A stretch of DNA of 64,000 bases from Desulfonatronum lacustre DSM 10312 (lineage in GTDB: Bacteria > Desulfobacterota > Desulfovibrionia > Desulfovibrionales > Desulfonatronaceae): NCBI RefSeq assembly GCF_000519265.1, contig NZ_KI912608.1, positions 943,665-1,007,664 on the forward strand, in the 5' to 3' direction. Within the stretch, counting starts at the first letter, position 1, and every line of letters starts with the position of its first letter. The position numbers and the translations under genes are program-made. Below the pieces are notes generated by a model. It was not told where the DNA came from and ran no database searches. It saw only the letters and a program-made list of their open reading frames with translations. Below, one piece after another: positions 17,639 through 28,986 of the stretch.

Positions 17639-18916
17639 TCAGCCGCACCCTCCCCCGTCTCCGGTACAGCCCATGGCCTTGCAGGTCTTGCCTTCGCGAC
17701 GACGCTTGAACGCGTTGACGTTTCCGGCAGTATAGACCGCTTCCAGGCCCTCCTGGATGAACCCGCTCATTTCCAGCGGCGTGGCTCCCTCTTCGCTGAG
17801 GATGGCCATGGGCGTGTCGCCGACTCCGGAGACCAGCACGGCCCGGCAGTCCTTGAGCAAATCAGCCAGAGCGTACCAGCGATTGGCCCCTCCTCCCTTG
17901 GGCGGAGCGGTGCGGACCTCCAGCATGGCGTAACTGCCGTTTTCCCGGCCCCAAATCTGGAAGGACGGGGCTTCGCCCAGGTGCTGATTGATCAGCACGC
18001 CTTCCATGCTGGCCACGGCCACGTAGGGTCTGGCCTCGGTGCGCATGGGCGGCAGAGTCTTGGAGCAGGCACTCAGACAGGAGGCGAATTCCGGTGACTT
18101 ATCCTGATCCAGCAACCCCACGGCGTCGGCCCGGCAACGCTTGCAATGGCGCATCTGGGGCAGGTAGGCTTCGGCCATGGTCCGGATCCTCTCCAGCTCT
18201 TCCTTGTCGGGTTCGCGAACATCCTCGAAAACGGTTTCCGCGGTCGGATACAAGGGCATGCAGTTCAGCAGGTCCACGTCCAGCTCGCGCATCCTGGCCG
18301 CGATGGCCTCCACATGCTGGTCGTTCACTCCCGGAGTGATGATGGTGTTCACCTTGACCGTGATGCCCCGCTGCTTGAGCCCCCGGATGGCCGCTTCCTG
18401 GCGCCGCAACATCAGTTTGGCCGCTTCCAGGCCGCGATAAATCTTCTTTCCGTCCCGGACCCAGGCATAGAATTCCTGGCCGATCTCCGGGTCCACGGCG
18501 TTCACCGTGATGGTCATGTGCGTCACGCCGTAGTCCTTCAACTTATCCAGATGCGCCGGAACGCCCAGGCCGTTGCTGGACAGACAAAACAGCATCCGGG
18601 GAAAACGCTCCCGGATCAGACGCAGGGTTTCCAGGGTTTCCTCCGGGTTGGCGAAGGGATCCCCGGGGCCCGCGATGCCCACCACGGTGACCCGAGGCTC
18701 TTTCTCCAGAACCCGGGCCAGATACTCCACGGCCTGATGCGGCTTGAGCACCGCGGAGGTCACTCCCGGACGGGATTCGTTCATGCAGTCGTATTTGCGG
18801 TTGCAGTAATTGCACATGATGTTGCACTTGGGGGCCACTGGAAGGTGGATGCGCCCGCATTCGCCCTTCACCGCAACGTTGAAACAAGGATGCTTCGTTG
18901 TATCTGGAGTGCTCAT
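17639..18916 (-). CDS. nifB: Nitrogenase cofactor biosynthesis radical SAM protein NifB
   Basis: NifB fuses two [4Fe-4S] clusters with an interstitial carbide to make NifB-co, the precursor of FeMo-co. The 425-residue protein has the radical SAM CX3CX2C motif as CNIMCNYC (Cys31, 35, 38), the GGE-like segment GIAGPGDPF, and a C-terminal NifX-like domain (YVAVASMEGVLINQHLGEAP). It ends in a Cys/Gly-rich tail. The ATG at 18916 was chosen because it follows AAAAAGGG; an in-frame TTG at 18937 is less likely. The start lies 17 bases after the nifN stop, making this the last gene of the nif operon. Confidence 0.96.
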   Translation of the reverse strand: MSTPDTTKHPCFNVAVKGECGRIHLPVAPKCNIMCNYCNRKYDCMNESRPGVTSAVLKPHQAVEYLARVLEKEPRVTVVGIAGPGDPFANPEETLETLRLIRERFPRMLFCLSSNGLGVPAHLDKLKDYGVTHMTITVNAVDPEIGQEFYAWVRDGKKIYRGLEAAKLMLRRQEAAIRGLKQRGITVKVNTIITPGVNDQHVEAIAARMRELDVDLLNCMPLYPTAETVFEDVREPDKEELERIRTMAEAYLPQMRHCKRCRADAVGLLDQDKSPEFASCLSACSKTLPPMRTEARPYVAVASMEGVLINQHLGEAPSFQIWGRENGSYAMLEVRTAPPKGGGANRWYALADLLKDCRAVLVSGVGDTPMAILSEEGATPLEMSGFIQEGLEAVYTAGNVNAFKRRREGKTCKAMGCTGDGGGCG

Positions 18917-18933
18917 GGTGTATCCCTTTTTGC

Positions 18934-20304
18934 TCAAATATATCCGTACCCCACCGGGGAATCGTCCTGTTTTTTCTCAATCAACGCATTCACGATCAGA
19001 TCGTAGAGATTCAGCGCGCCCCGGTAACCCAGGTGCAGGACGCGCTGGGAGCCGAAGCGGTCGTGGATGGGGAAGCCGACGCGGATCAGGGGGATGTCAT
19101 GGGCCCGGGCCAGCTCGCGGTAGCCCTTGCTGTTGCCGACCACCAGATCCGGCTCCAGAGCTTCGGCCTCGGCCACAATCTGGTAGAAATCCACTCCGTC
19201 GCGAACCAGGGGCGGGTCGCCGGGGAATTCCCCGGTCACCGCGGCCACGGCTTCGGACAACAAACCGGATTCCCCGCCGGAGGCTACCAGGACCGGCTTG
19301 ACGCCGATCTCGCTCAAAAACGAGGTCAGGCCCACTGCCATGTCTTCTTCGCCGTAGATCACGGCCTTTTTCCCGGCCACGTACTTGTGGCCGTCCACCA
19401 TGGCGTCCAAAAGCCGGCCCCGTTCCAGGGCGCAGCGTCGTGGCGCCGCACATCCGGCCAGGGTTTCCAGGGTGGTGAACAGGGCGTCGCTTTCCCGCAG
19501 GCCGATGGGCAGGCCCAGGGAATAGAGCGGCACGCCGTACTTGTCCCGGAGTACGGCCCCGGCGCTGCGCTCGGGCTTGATGGTCCGGCCGAATTCGATG
19601 CTCGCCCCGGCTCCGGGCATGGCCCGGACCGCGTCCAAAGGTGTCCCGCCTCCGGGAATGTTCTGGTAGTCTTCCAGGGCCGGGCCATCCAGAGTTTCGG
19701 AGTAGTCCGGCAGCAAAGCTACAGGAAGACCAAAATGGGCGAACACGTCCTGGAGATGCCGGATGTCCTCCGGCGAGATGAACCCGGAAAAGAGATTGAT
19801 CCCGCCATGTTTTTCCGTTGCCGGATCGGCCAGTTGGGCGACCATGGCCCGGACCGCGGCGTGAAAGCCTTCCATGTGCGAACCGCCGTAGGACGGGGTA
19901 CTGCAGTGGATCAGAGCGGGCATATCGCCGTTGAGCTCGGCCAAACATTCCTTCTTGAACTCGTGCAGGATCGTGGGCACGTCGTCGCCGATGGTCTCGG
20001 TCAGGCAGGTGGTGGCAATGCCCACGGCAGGAGCCTTGTACTTGCCGATGACATTGAGCAGGCCCTGCATCAGATTGGCCTTGCCGCCGTAGACCGCATC
20101 CTTTTCGCCCAGGCTGGAGGAGGCGATGTCCATGGGTTCGCGGAAGTGACTGATGATGTACCGGCGCATATAGGTGGCGCAGCCCTGGGAGCCGTGCAGA
20201 AAGGGCACGCAGCCTTCCAGACCCTTGAAAGCCATGGCCGCGCCCAGGGGCGTACACATCTTGCAGGCGTTGGTGGTGGAGACGAAAGGTTCGGCTTTTT
20301 TCAT
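18934..20304 (-). CDS. nifN: Nitrogenase FeMo-cofactor scaffold protein NifN
   Basis: With NifE, NifN forms the scaffold on which NifB-co is converted to FeMo-co. The 456-residue protein is a NifK paralogue, with STTNACKMCTPLGAAMAFKG and FLHGSQGCATYMRRYIISHF near the N-terminus and ATTCLTETIGDDVP in the usual third position. The ATG at 20304 follows AGGAGG by 10 bases. It overlaps the nifE stop as ATGA, so the two subunits are translationally coupled. An upstream GTG at 20313 is too close to that ribosome binding site. Confidence 0.95.
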   Translation of the reverse strand: MKKAEPFVSTTNACKMCTPLGAAMAFKGLEGCVPFLHGSQGCATYMRRYIISHFREPMDIASSSLGEKDAVYGGKANLMQGLLNVIGKYKAPAVGIATTCLTETIGDDVPTILHEFKKECLAELNGDMPALIHCSTPSYGGSHMEGFHAAVRAMVAQLADPATEKHGGINLFSGFISPEDIRHLQDVFAHFGLPVALLPDYSETLDGPALEDYQNIPGGGTPLDAVRAMPGAGASIEFGRTIKPERSAGAVLRDKYGVPLYSLGLPIGLRESDALFTTLETLAGCAAPRRCALERGRLLDAMVDGHKYVAGKKAVIYGEEDMAVGLTSFLSEIGVKPVLVASGGESGLLSEAVAAVTGEFPGDPPLVRDGVDFYQIVAEAEALEPDLVVGNSKGYRELARAHDIPLIRVGFPIHDRFGSQRVLHLGYRGALNLYDLIVNALIEKKQDDSPVGYGYI

Positions 20305-21692
20305 GACAAACACGCCTCCTGCGCATGATTCACGGCAATGGGCGACTTGCGCCGTCTGGGGGTGAAGTTCCAGACCGGGCTGGTCACCGTGGCGTGGACT
20401 TCCTTGGCGAAGTTGTACATGCCCAAAAAACCTTCCAAGGCCTCCTTGCGCTCATGGTTATGGTCGCAGAATCCCACGCCCAGCTTGAAAGCGATGGGAC
20501 GCTCCTTGACCCCGCCCACAAAGATGTCCACGTCCTTCTCCTTGATAAAGGCGGACAGTTCCAGCGGGTTGGTGTCGTCCACGATGATCGTGCCCTCGTC
20601 CGTGATCTCGGCCAGTTCCTGGTAGTCCTCCTCGGTGCCGGTCTGGGAGCCGACCATGACCACGTTCATGCCCAAATGCCGGAAAGACTTGATCAGGGAA
20701 AAGGCCTTGAACGCCCCGCCCACGTAGATGGCGGCCTTCTTGCCCTCCAGGTCCTTGCGCAGTTCCTGAAGTTTTGGATACAGGGCCGTGAGTTCCTCTC
20801 GAACCAGCTCCTGGGTCCGGGCCATGATCTCCGGATCCTTGTCCTGGAAAAACTTGGCCACGTCGTAGAGCGCGTCGGACATGTCCTCAATGCCGAAGTA
20901 GGACACCCGGATGAACGGGATGCCGTATTTTTCCTGCATCATCTTGGCCAGATCCATGGTCGCCCCGGAACACTGGACCAGATTCAGGGCCGCGCCGTGG
21001 GCCCGGCGCACATCCGCCACCCGGCCGTCGCCGGTGATGTTGGCCACCACGTCCACGCCCATCCGTTTCAGGTAGTCCTGGATGATCCAGATCTCCCCGG
21101 CCAGGTTGAAATCGCCCAGGATATTCACGCTCAAGGGCGAAATGGTCGAGGTATCCCCGGTGCCCACCAGTTGAAACATGGCTTCGCAGGCCGCCAGATA
21201 GCCCTCGCGCTTGTTCCCTTTGAACCCTTCGGACTGAACCGGAATCACCGGAATACCCTTCTCCGCCTCTACTTTTTTGCACACGGCCTTCAGGTCGTCG
21301 CCGATGATCCCCACGATGCAGGTGGAATAGACAAAGGCCGCGTTGGGCTGGTGCCGGTCGATCAGTTCCACCAAGGCCTGGTAAAGCTTCTTCTCGCCGC
21401 CGAAGATGACGTCCTTTTCGCGCAGGTCCGTGGAAAAACTGAGCCGGTGCAGCTCCGGCCCGGAGGACAAGGCCCCGCGAATGTCCCAGGTGTACACCGC
21501 GCAGCCGATGGGGCCGTGCACCAGGTGCAGGGCGTCGGCAATGGGATACAGCACCACCCGGGATCCGCAGAAGACGCAGGCCCGCTGGCTCACGGCCCCG
21601 GCCAGACTGCTCTTGTTGCAGGAAATGGAGAACGGCTCCGCTCCCTTGCGATGAATCTGCGTTTTTCGTTCTTCAAAGATCACGGGTTCCAT
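20301..21692 (-). CDS. nifE: Nitrogenase FeMo-cofactor scaffold protein NifE
   Basis: NifE is the alpha-like subunit of the NifEN scaffold. The 463-residue protein has CNKSSLAGAVSQRACVFCGS near the N-terminus, LVHGPIGCAVYTWDIRG, and YSTCIVGIIGDD, the cysteine positions conserved between NifE and NifD. It continues with NLVQCSGATMDLAKMMQEKY, equivalent to the cofactor-proximal region of NifD. The ATG at 21692 has GAGG seven bases upstream. The C-terminal end overlaps nifN by 4 bases. It is separated from the upstream ferredoxin gene by 99 bp containing a G+C-rich hairpin. Confidence 0.96.
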   Translation of the reverse strand: MEPVIFEERKTQIHRKGAEPFSISCNKSSLAGAVSQRACVFCGSRVVLYPIADALHLVHGPIGCAVYTWDIRGALSSGPELHRLSFSTDLREKDVIFGGEKKLYQALVELIDRHQPNAAFVYSTCIVGIIGDDLKAVCKKVEAEKGIPVIPVQSEGFKGNKREGYLAACEAMFQLVGTGDTSTISPLSVNILGDFNLAGEIWIIQDYLKRMGVDVVANITGDGRVADVRRAHGAALNLVQCSGATMDLAKMMQEKYGIPFIRVSYFGIEDMSDALYDVAKFFQDKDPEIMARTQELVREELTALYPKLQELRKDLEGKKAAIYVGGAFKAFSLIKSFRHLGMNVVMVGSQTGTEEDYQELAEITDEGTIIVDDTNPLELSAFIKEKDVDIFVGGVKERPIAFKLGVGFCDHNHERKEALEGFLGMYNFAKEVHATVTSPVWNFTPRRRKSPIAVNHAQEACLS

Positions 21693-21716
21693 GGTTGACC
21701 TCGTTGGGTTCTGTTA

Positions 21717-21741
21717 GCCGCCCCCCCTAAAGGGAGGCGGC
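21717..21741. other. G+C-rich hairpin between the ferredoxin gene and nifE
   Basis: GCCGCC and GGCGGC with adjoining C/G runs form a stem of about ten pairs around CTAAA. It has no T-tract on the nif strand (minus), so it is more likely an mRNA processing or stability element, or an attenuating structure, than a terminator. Confidence 0.5.
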
Positions 21742-21791
21742 GCTTAGAAGTGGATGGGATTTATGGGAATTTTCGAGAGTTATAGGGTATC

Positions 21792-22091
21792 CTAAAGAAG
21801 ATGGTCCTGGGATGGCTCGCCCTCTTCCAGGCCATCCAGAATGGCGTCCACGGCATTTTCACTGTCCACTTTGCCGAACCACCACCCTTCCGGATACACG
21901 ACCATGACCGGACCGTTCTCGCACTGCTTCAGACAACCGGTGCTGGTCACCAGCACGTCCAGACCGCGGTCCAGAATTTCTTCGTCGATATAGGGCAGCA
22001 AGCCGATGGTGCTCTTGTGGCACACGCCCTTGGGTTCGCCCTTGGTCCGAAAACTGGCGCAGACGAACATATGATGCTTCGGCTTTTCCAC
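21792..22091 (-). CDS. Thioredoxin-like [2Fe-2S] ferredoxin in nif operon
   Basis: The 99-residue protein is a thioredoxin-fold [2Fe-2S] ferredoxin of the Clostridium pasteurianum type. A first pair of cysteines lies in FVCASFRTKGEPKGVCHKS and a second in STGCLKQCENGPVMVVYPEG. In C. pasteurianum the homologue is known to associate with the nitrogenase MoFe protein; here that link is supported by position between nifK and nifE. The start is GTG at 22091, five bases after AAGGAGAG; an in-frame TTG upstream overlaps the ribosome binding site and is rejected. Confidence 0.88.
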   Translation of the reverse strand: MEKPKHHMFVCASFRTKGEPKGVCHKSTIGLLPYIDEEILDRGLDVLVTSTGCLKQCENGPVMVVYPEGWWFGKVDSENAVDAILDGLEEGEPSQDHLL

Positions 22092-22230
22092 GCTTTCTCT
22101 CCTTGATTTCAACGTTCAGATCGATACCGGAGAAAATCGGCAACCATGTTTTCCATGGCACCCCGACTCGAAGGACAACAGACCGCCCTCCTGTCTCCTG
22201 AATCCTGACTCCTGAATTCTCGCCTCCCCT

Positions 22231-23610
22231 CTACATCGCCAATTCGAATTGATCCTCCTTGGCATCCCGGTCGATCCGGGTCAGCAACGCATCCAGAATC
22301 TTCTCCAACAGCCGCAATCCGCCCTTGTAGCCCACCGTGGGGAAATACTGGTGGCCGACGCGGTCCAGGATCGGGAAGCCGTGGCGAATCAGAGGGGTGT
22401 CCTCGTCCCGGGCCATGTACTTGCAGTAGGTGTTGCCGATGAGCAGATCCACCGGGTCGTTCTTGATCCACTGGTGCAGCAGGAACATGTCGCCGTGGGC
22501 CTTGACGTTGACCGGAAACGGACTGTCCGCGGTGATTTCCTTGATCCGGGCCTCGAACTTCTTGCCCGGCGTACCGGTGACGATGTGCACCGGGCACATG
22601 TCGATGGAGGTCAGAAATTCGGTCAGGGCGATGACCTGGTCCGGGTCGCCCACCAGGGCCACCTTCTTGTGGTAAAAGTACTGGTGCATGTCCGAGATCA
22701 CATCCACCAACTGACCTCGCTCATGGGCGATCAGGTCGGTGACGTGGCGGCCGGAGATCAGGCGCAGGGCGTCGATGAATCGGTCCGTAGCCTTCAGTCC
22801 GATGGGCAGATCCAGGATCTTGCAGGGCACCTTGTGGGTGCTGTCCAGATACTTGGCTCCGTCGGCGGAAGCCCATTCGCCCAGGGCCAGGGTGCCGATG
22901 GAATCGCCGGTGGAGCGCAGTTCTTCGATGGTCGTGCCGCCGTCCGGAAACATCTTGTATTCGCCGGTCAGGGGGCCGTTGAGTACGCCGGAGGTGTCCG
23001 GAAAAAGGATCGTCCTTACGCCCATGGCCGCGGCCAGACGCTTGATCTCCTCCATGTCCGAAGGCTCCACGAACCCGGGGATGATGTTCACCTTGCCGTT
23101 TTTCTTGCCGGTCTTTTCAGCGAAACCCTTCAGCGTGCCCATGACCATGTTCGAAAAACCGGTCACATGGGAGCCCACATAGCTGGGCGTGGAGGCGCTG
23201 ACCACGAACTTGCCGTCGGGAATCTTGCCTTCCTGACGGGCCTTTTCCGTGATCTGGGGCACGTCGTCGCCGATGGTCTCAGACAGGCAGGTGGTGTGCA
23301 CAGCGATGACGTCAGGCTCGTACACGGTGAAGATGTTGTTGATGGCCTGAAGCAGGTTGGCCTGACCGCCGAACACGGAAGCGCCTTCGGTGAACGAACT
23401 GGTGGCCGCGGAAACCGGCTCCTTGTAATGCCTGGTCAGGGCGCTGCGATGATAGGCGCAACACCCCTGCGAACCGTGACTGTGGGGCAGACAGCCGTGA
23501 ATCCCCAGGGCCGCGTACATGGCCCCCACCGGCTGACAGGTCTTGGCCGGATTGATGGACAGCGCGGAGCGGTCCTTGATTTCCGTGGGTGTATGTCGAA
23601 GCAGGGTCAT
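22231..23610 (-). CDS. nifK: Nitrogenase MoFe protein beta subunit NifK
   Basis: NifK is the beta subunit of the molybdenum-iron protein. The 459-residue protein carries the P-cluster cysteines in TCQPVGAMYAALGIHGC (Cys25), HGSQGCCAY (Cys50) and HTTCLSETIGDD (Cys108). It lacks the long N-terminal extension of the Azotobacter-type subunit, which places it in the short clostridial-like class. The ATG at 23610 is 73 bases after the nifD stop. It is transcribed with nifD, and a 139-bp gap separates it from the ferredoxin gene. Confidence 0.97.
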   Translation of the reverse strand: MTLLRHTPTEIKDRSALSINPAKTCQPVGAMYAALGIHGCLPHSHGSQGCCAYHRSALTRHYKEPVSAATSSFTEGASVFGGQANLLQAINNIFTVYEPDVIAVHTTCLSETIGDDVPQITEKARQEGKIPDGKFVVSASTPSYVGSHVTGFSNMVMGTLKGFAEKTGKKNGKVNIIPGFVEPSDMEEIKRLAAAMGVRTILFPDTSGVLNGPLTGEYKMFPDGGTTIEELRSTGDSIGTLALGEWASADGAKYLDSTHKVPCKILDLPIGLKATDRFIDALRLISGRHVTDLIAHERGQLVDVISDMHQYFYHKKVALVGDPDQVIALTEFLTSIDMCPVHIVTGTPGKKFEARIKEITADSPFPVNVKAHGDMFLLHQWIKNDPVDLLIGNTYCKYMARDEDTPLIRHGFPILDRVGHQYFPTVGYKGGLRLLEKILDALLTRIDRDAKEDQFELAM

Positions 23611-23683
23611 GTCTCGTTCCTTTTTTCTTAAAGCGATGCTTGAACAGTTGTCGCGTCACAAGTTTGCTTATCGTGCTTCGGGA

Positions 23684-25327
23684 CTATTCCCAGACATAGG
23701 TCGCGGACAGTTCCGGCTTTTCCTGCCAGGGGGCCTTGAGATAGGACCAGACCCTGCTGTTCACCATCCGGTCGATGTCCTGGTAGAAATTGACGGCCCC
23801 CTTGAACCCTGCGTAAGGGCCGCCGATGTCGTAATTGTGCAGCTGCTTCAACGGGATGCCCAGCTTCTGGACCGAGTACTTTTCCTTGATCCCGGCGCAG
23901 AAAATGTCCGGCCTCATGATTTCGATCAGCTTCTCGGCCTCATACTGGTTCAGGTCGTCGATCACCAGGGACTTGGTCGGCATGTCCGGGATCATCCCCG
24001 CGTACTCCTTGAACGTGAACCCGGCTTCTTCCAGGTTCTTGATTTCTTCCGGCGTCTTGCGCGGATTATAGCTCTCGGCGCAGGGTTCCACTTCCAGTTC
24101 CTCGATGTTTCGACTGTCCGCGTCGACCTTGATCTCCGGGATCACGTGGCGGCCTTCGTAGTCGTCCCGGTGGGCGAACTCGTATCCCGCGGAAATGGTC
24201 CGCATCCCCAATTCCTTGAACAGTTCCTGGTAATGGTGGGCCCGGGAGCCGCCCACGAAGAGCATGGCCGTCTTGCCCTCGGTCCGGGGCCGGACCATGT
24301 CCATGGCCAGCTTCACCGTCGGCATTTCTTCGGCGATCACCGCCTCCACCCGCTCGGTCAGCTTGGGCGAGTCGAAGTACTGGGCGATCTTGCGCAGGGA
24401 CTTGGCTGTGGCCTCGGCACCGATGAAGTTCACCTTGATCCACGGAATTCCGTATTTGGTCTCCATCATCTCGGCCACGTAGTTGATGGAGCGGTGGCAC
24501 ATCACCGTGTTCAAATCCGCGGTGTGGGACGTGGCGAACTGGTCGTAGGTGGAATTGCCGCTGAAGGTGGAGATGACGGTGATTCCGCACTTGTCCAGTA
24601 TCCGGTCGATCTCGAACCCGTCCCCGCCGATGTTGTATTCGCCCAGCAGGTTGATCTTGAATTCTCCGACCTTGATTTCCTCTTTGGTGCCCACCACGTG
24701 CTTGAAGATCTGGTTGTTGGCGATATGGTGGCCCGCAGACTGGCTGACGCCCTTGTATCCTTCGCAGCTGAAGCCGAAAACGTTGATGCCCAGCTTCTCC
24801 TTCATCTCCCGGGCCACGGCGTGCACGTCGTCGCCGATCAGTCCCACCGGACAGGTGGAGAAGACGGCGATGGCCTTGGGATGGAACAGCTCGTAGGCTT
24901 CCATGATGGCCTGCTTGAGCTTCTTTTCCCCGCCGAAGACAATGTCGTTCTCGTTCATGTCCGTGGAGAAGGCGTAGGTCATGAAGTTCTCGTCCGCGTC
25001 CGTTTCGGTGTAAGTCTGGTTGCGCCGGGTCAGCCAGGAATAGAACCCGCAGCCGATGGGCCCATGGGTGATGTTCACGATGTCCCGGGTTGGTCCGAGA
25101 ATAACCCCCTTGCAACCGGCGTAGGTGCATCCGCGCATAGTGATGATGCCCGGAATGGTCCGGACGTTGGCGCCCATTTCCGGAGTTTCCGCGCCCTCGG
25201 CCTCCTTGACCATGATCTGCTTGGCCCGTTTCCGGGCTACCTTGGTCGGATATTTCTTCAACAGATCCTCCATCAGTTCAGTGGGATCCATCTGGACGAT
25301 CTTTTTCTTCTTCGCGATGGTGGTCAT
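23684..25327 (-). CDS. nifD: Nitrogenase MoFe protein alpha subunit NifD
   Basis: NifD binds FeMo-co and half the P-cluster. The 547-residue protein has P-cluster ligands Cys67 (MRGCTYAGCKG), Cys93 (HGPIGCGFYSW) and Cys159 (STCPVGLIGDD). The cofactor ligands are Cys277 (MCHRSINYV) and His497 (QLHNYDIGGPY), and the substrate-site His is His200 (QSAGHHIAN). An insertion at about residues 388-445, rich in Glu and Asp, is typical of the clostridial NifD class and absent from the Azotobacter type. The ATG at 25327 follows AGGAGA. The ligand set indicates a true Mo enzyme rather than a VnfD/AnfD form. Confidence 0.97.
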   Translation of the reverse strand: MTTIAKKKKIVQMDPTELMEDLLKKYPTKVARKRAKQIMVKEAEGAETPEMGANVRTIPGIITMRGCTYAGCKGVILGPTRDIVNITHGPIGCGFYSWLTRRNQTYTETDADENFMTYAFSTDMNENDIVFGGEKKLKQAIMEAYELFHPKAIAVFSTCPVGLIGDDVHAVAREMKEKLGINVFGFSCEGYKGVSQSAGHHIANNQIFKHVVGTKEEIKVGEFKINLLGEYNIGGDGFEIDRILDKCGITVISTFSGNSTYDQFATSHTADLNTVMCHRSINYVAEMMETKYGIPWIKVNFIGAEATAKSLRKIAQYFDSPKLTERVEAVIAEEMPTVKLAMDMVRPRTEGKTAMLFVGGSRAHHYQELFKELGMRTISAGYEFAHRDDYEGRHVIPEIKVDADSRNIEELEVEPCAESYNPRKTPEEIKNLEEAGFTFKEYAGMIPDMPTKSLVIDDLNQYEAEKLIEIMRPDIFCAGIKEKYSVQKLGIPLKQLHNYDIGGPYAGFKGAVNFYQDIDRMVNSRVWSYLKAPWQEKPELSATYVWE

Positions 25328-25350
25328 GTTTTCTCCTGGCAAGGCCAAGC

Positions 25351-25725
25351 TTAATCTATGGATTTATTTCCCTTCTCCCCGGTACGCACCCGGACGGAGT
25401 CAAAGACCGGACTGACGAAAATCTTCCCGTCGCCGGGCTTGCCGGTCCTGTTCACCTCCATGATCGTCCCGACCACGTCTTCCACCTGATCATCGGTAAC
25501 GATGACCGAGAAAACGCGCTTGGGATACAATCGTCCCTTTTCCCCCAGCAGCTCGGCAGCCTCTTCATAGCCCTTCTCCGCGCCCTTGAGCAGCTCGGAG
25601 TTAATCAACCCCTTGCCCCGGCCCTGGGCCTCCAGGGCGAAGAACGCGGGCACGCCGGCTTCAGCCAGGGCTTCCTTGGTCTTGTTGACCATGTTCATCC
25701 GGATGACGGCGGTGATCTCCTTCAT
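25351..25725 (-). CDS. nifI2: Nitrogen regulatory PII-like protein NifI2
   Basis: NifI2 works as a hetero-oligomer with NifI1. In methanogens this complex inhibits dinitrogenase directly and is released by 2-oxoglutarate. The 124-residue protein has the PII fold with the C-terminal signature TGKPGDGKIFVSPV and an extended T-loop-like region (GLINSELLKGAEKGYEEAAE). It overlaps nifI1 by 4 bases (ATGA) and ends 24 bases before nifD, so its stoichiometry with the enzyme is likely set by coupling. Confidence 0.93.
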   Translation of the reverse strand: MKEITAVIRMNMVNKTKEALAEAGVPAFFALEAQGRGKGLINSELLKGAEKGYEEAAELLGEKGRLYPKRVFSVIVTDDQVEDVVGTIMEVNRTGKPGDGKIFVSPVFDSVRVRTGEKGNKSID

Positions 25726-26081
25726 ACCCCGACCCCCTTCAGGTCCGCGCCCTCGGTTTCCTTGACCCCGGAGCTGATGGTGTACATCTCCTCCACCGGG
25801 CTGAGGAAGATCTTCCCATCGCCGAATGCGCCCTTTTCACCGGTCCGGGCTGCTTCCATGATCGTCTTGACCACGAAGTCCTTGTCTTTCTCGCCGACCA
25901 CGCTCATCAGCAGGACTTTGGGAATCTCGTCGTAGGTGATCTCCCCGATCTTGATGCCGCGCTGCTTGCCGCGCCCGGCCACGGAAAACTTGGTCACCGC
26001 CGGATAACCGGCATCCATCAACGCCTTCAAAACCGCATCCACCCTCTCAGGCCGGACAATCGCTCGAACCATGATCAACAT
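25722..26081 (-). CDS. nifI1: Nitrogen regulatory PII-like protein NifI1
   Basis: This is the first of the paired PII proteins lying between nifH and nifD. The 119-residue protein begins MLIMVRAIVRPERVDAVLKA and contains GRGKQRGIKIGEITYDEIPK in the T-loop region and GAFGDGKIFLSPVEE at the C-terminal end, as expected for NifI1. Its position, the nifH-nifI1-nifI2-nifD-nifK order, is the arrangement known from methanogens, clostridia and sulfate reducers. It implies post-translational ammonia switch-off through 2-oxoglutarate and ATP sensing. Confidence 0.94.
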   Translation of the reverse strand: MLIMVRAIVRPERVDAVLKALMDAGYPAVTKFSVAGRGKQRGIKIGEITYDEIPKVLLMSVVGEKDKDFVVKTIMEAARTGEKGAFGDGKIFLSPVEEMYTISSGVKETEGADLKGVGV

Positions 26082-26150
26082 ATCGCTTCTCCCTTATTGT
26101 TGGTTGAAATGTGGGCAACTCTACACGGAGTAAACCGAATAATCAGATAC

Positions 26151-28523
<2,373 letters not shown>

Positions 28524-28526
<3 letters not shown>

Positions 28527-28550
28527 AGAAACCTCGCGCACGTCCGATAA
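28524..28550 (+). promoter_or_regulatory. Sigma-28 (FliA) promoter of the 70-aa protein
   Basis: TAAAGAAA (28524-28531), an 11-base spacer and TCCGATAA (28543-28550) match the consensus TAAAGTTT-N11-GCCGATAA, with the -10 box at 7 of 8. It overlaps the last bases of nifV and lies 45 bp before the small gene. Confidence 0.8.
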
Positions 28551-28594
28551 AGACTTGAAGGCATCGTTTTTTCATCAGCCAACAAGGAGGTTTT

Positions 28595-28807
28595 ATGGAA
28601 CTTGACACAGCAGCGCAAAGTCAAACAGGCATCGCCATGATGGCGCAGACCTTGCAAAACGCAACTATGGGGGCGGATATCGTCACCAAAACCATCAGCG
28701 CGGGTAACCAGATCAATGCCGGGGCCGGTGGCGCGCAACAACCCGTTGACACCAGGGCGGTGGCCGAAGCCACCGGGAAAGGTCTGAGGATTGACGCGGC
28801 GGTCTAA
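28595..28807 (+). CDS. Small protein, probably motility-associated (YjfB-like)
   Basis: The 70-residue protein begins MELDTAAQSQTGIAMMAQTL and is rich in Ala, Gln, Thr and Gly, with a helical first half. The pattern recalls the YjfB-type putative motility proteins, but identity is too low to be sure by eye. The best evidence is the sigma-28 promoter directly upstream, which would place it with the late flagellar genes. The ATG at 28595 follows AAGGAGG. It is monocistronic, followed by a strong terminator. Confidence 0.7.
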   Translation: MELDTAAQSQTGIAMMAQTLQNATMGADIVTKTISAGNQINAGAGGAQQPVDTRAVAEATGKGLRIDAAV

Positions 28808-28925
28808 ACCAGAGCCGAACCAAGGACGATGCCGTTTTCGCGAAACACGGAGGGCAGCGATTTCAAGCCGTTGTCAATTTGAAGATACCGGATGACGGCA
28901 CCTGATCAGCTTTCCGTCAAAACAG

Positions 28926-28969
28926 CCGGCCGGTCGCGGAGATTACCGTGACCGGCCGGTTATTTTTTG
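28926..28969 (+). terminator. Terminator between the 70-aa gene and the nitroreductase gene
   Basis: CCGGCCGGTC and GACCGGCCGG form a perfect 10-bp stem with a 14-base loop, followed by TTATTTTTT on the plus strand. The convergent nitroreductase gene ends at 28987, so the stem may serve both. Confidence 0.85.
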
Positions 28970-28986
28970 TTGCGACCCGACGAAAA

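Noticed and set aside
23684-25327. Apparent loss of the homocitrate-side FeMo-co histidine in NifD (GPYAG where Azotobacter has GPYHG)
   Set aside because: Alignment shows that the true ligand is the His in QLHNYD (His497), which is present; the other His is not the ligand.
20325-25354. Plus-strand open frames of 450-600 residues opposite nifE, nifK and nifD
   Set aside because: They are antisense to strongly conserved nif genes and show no protein family features.
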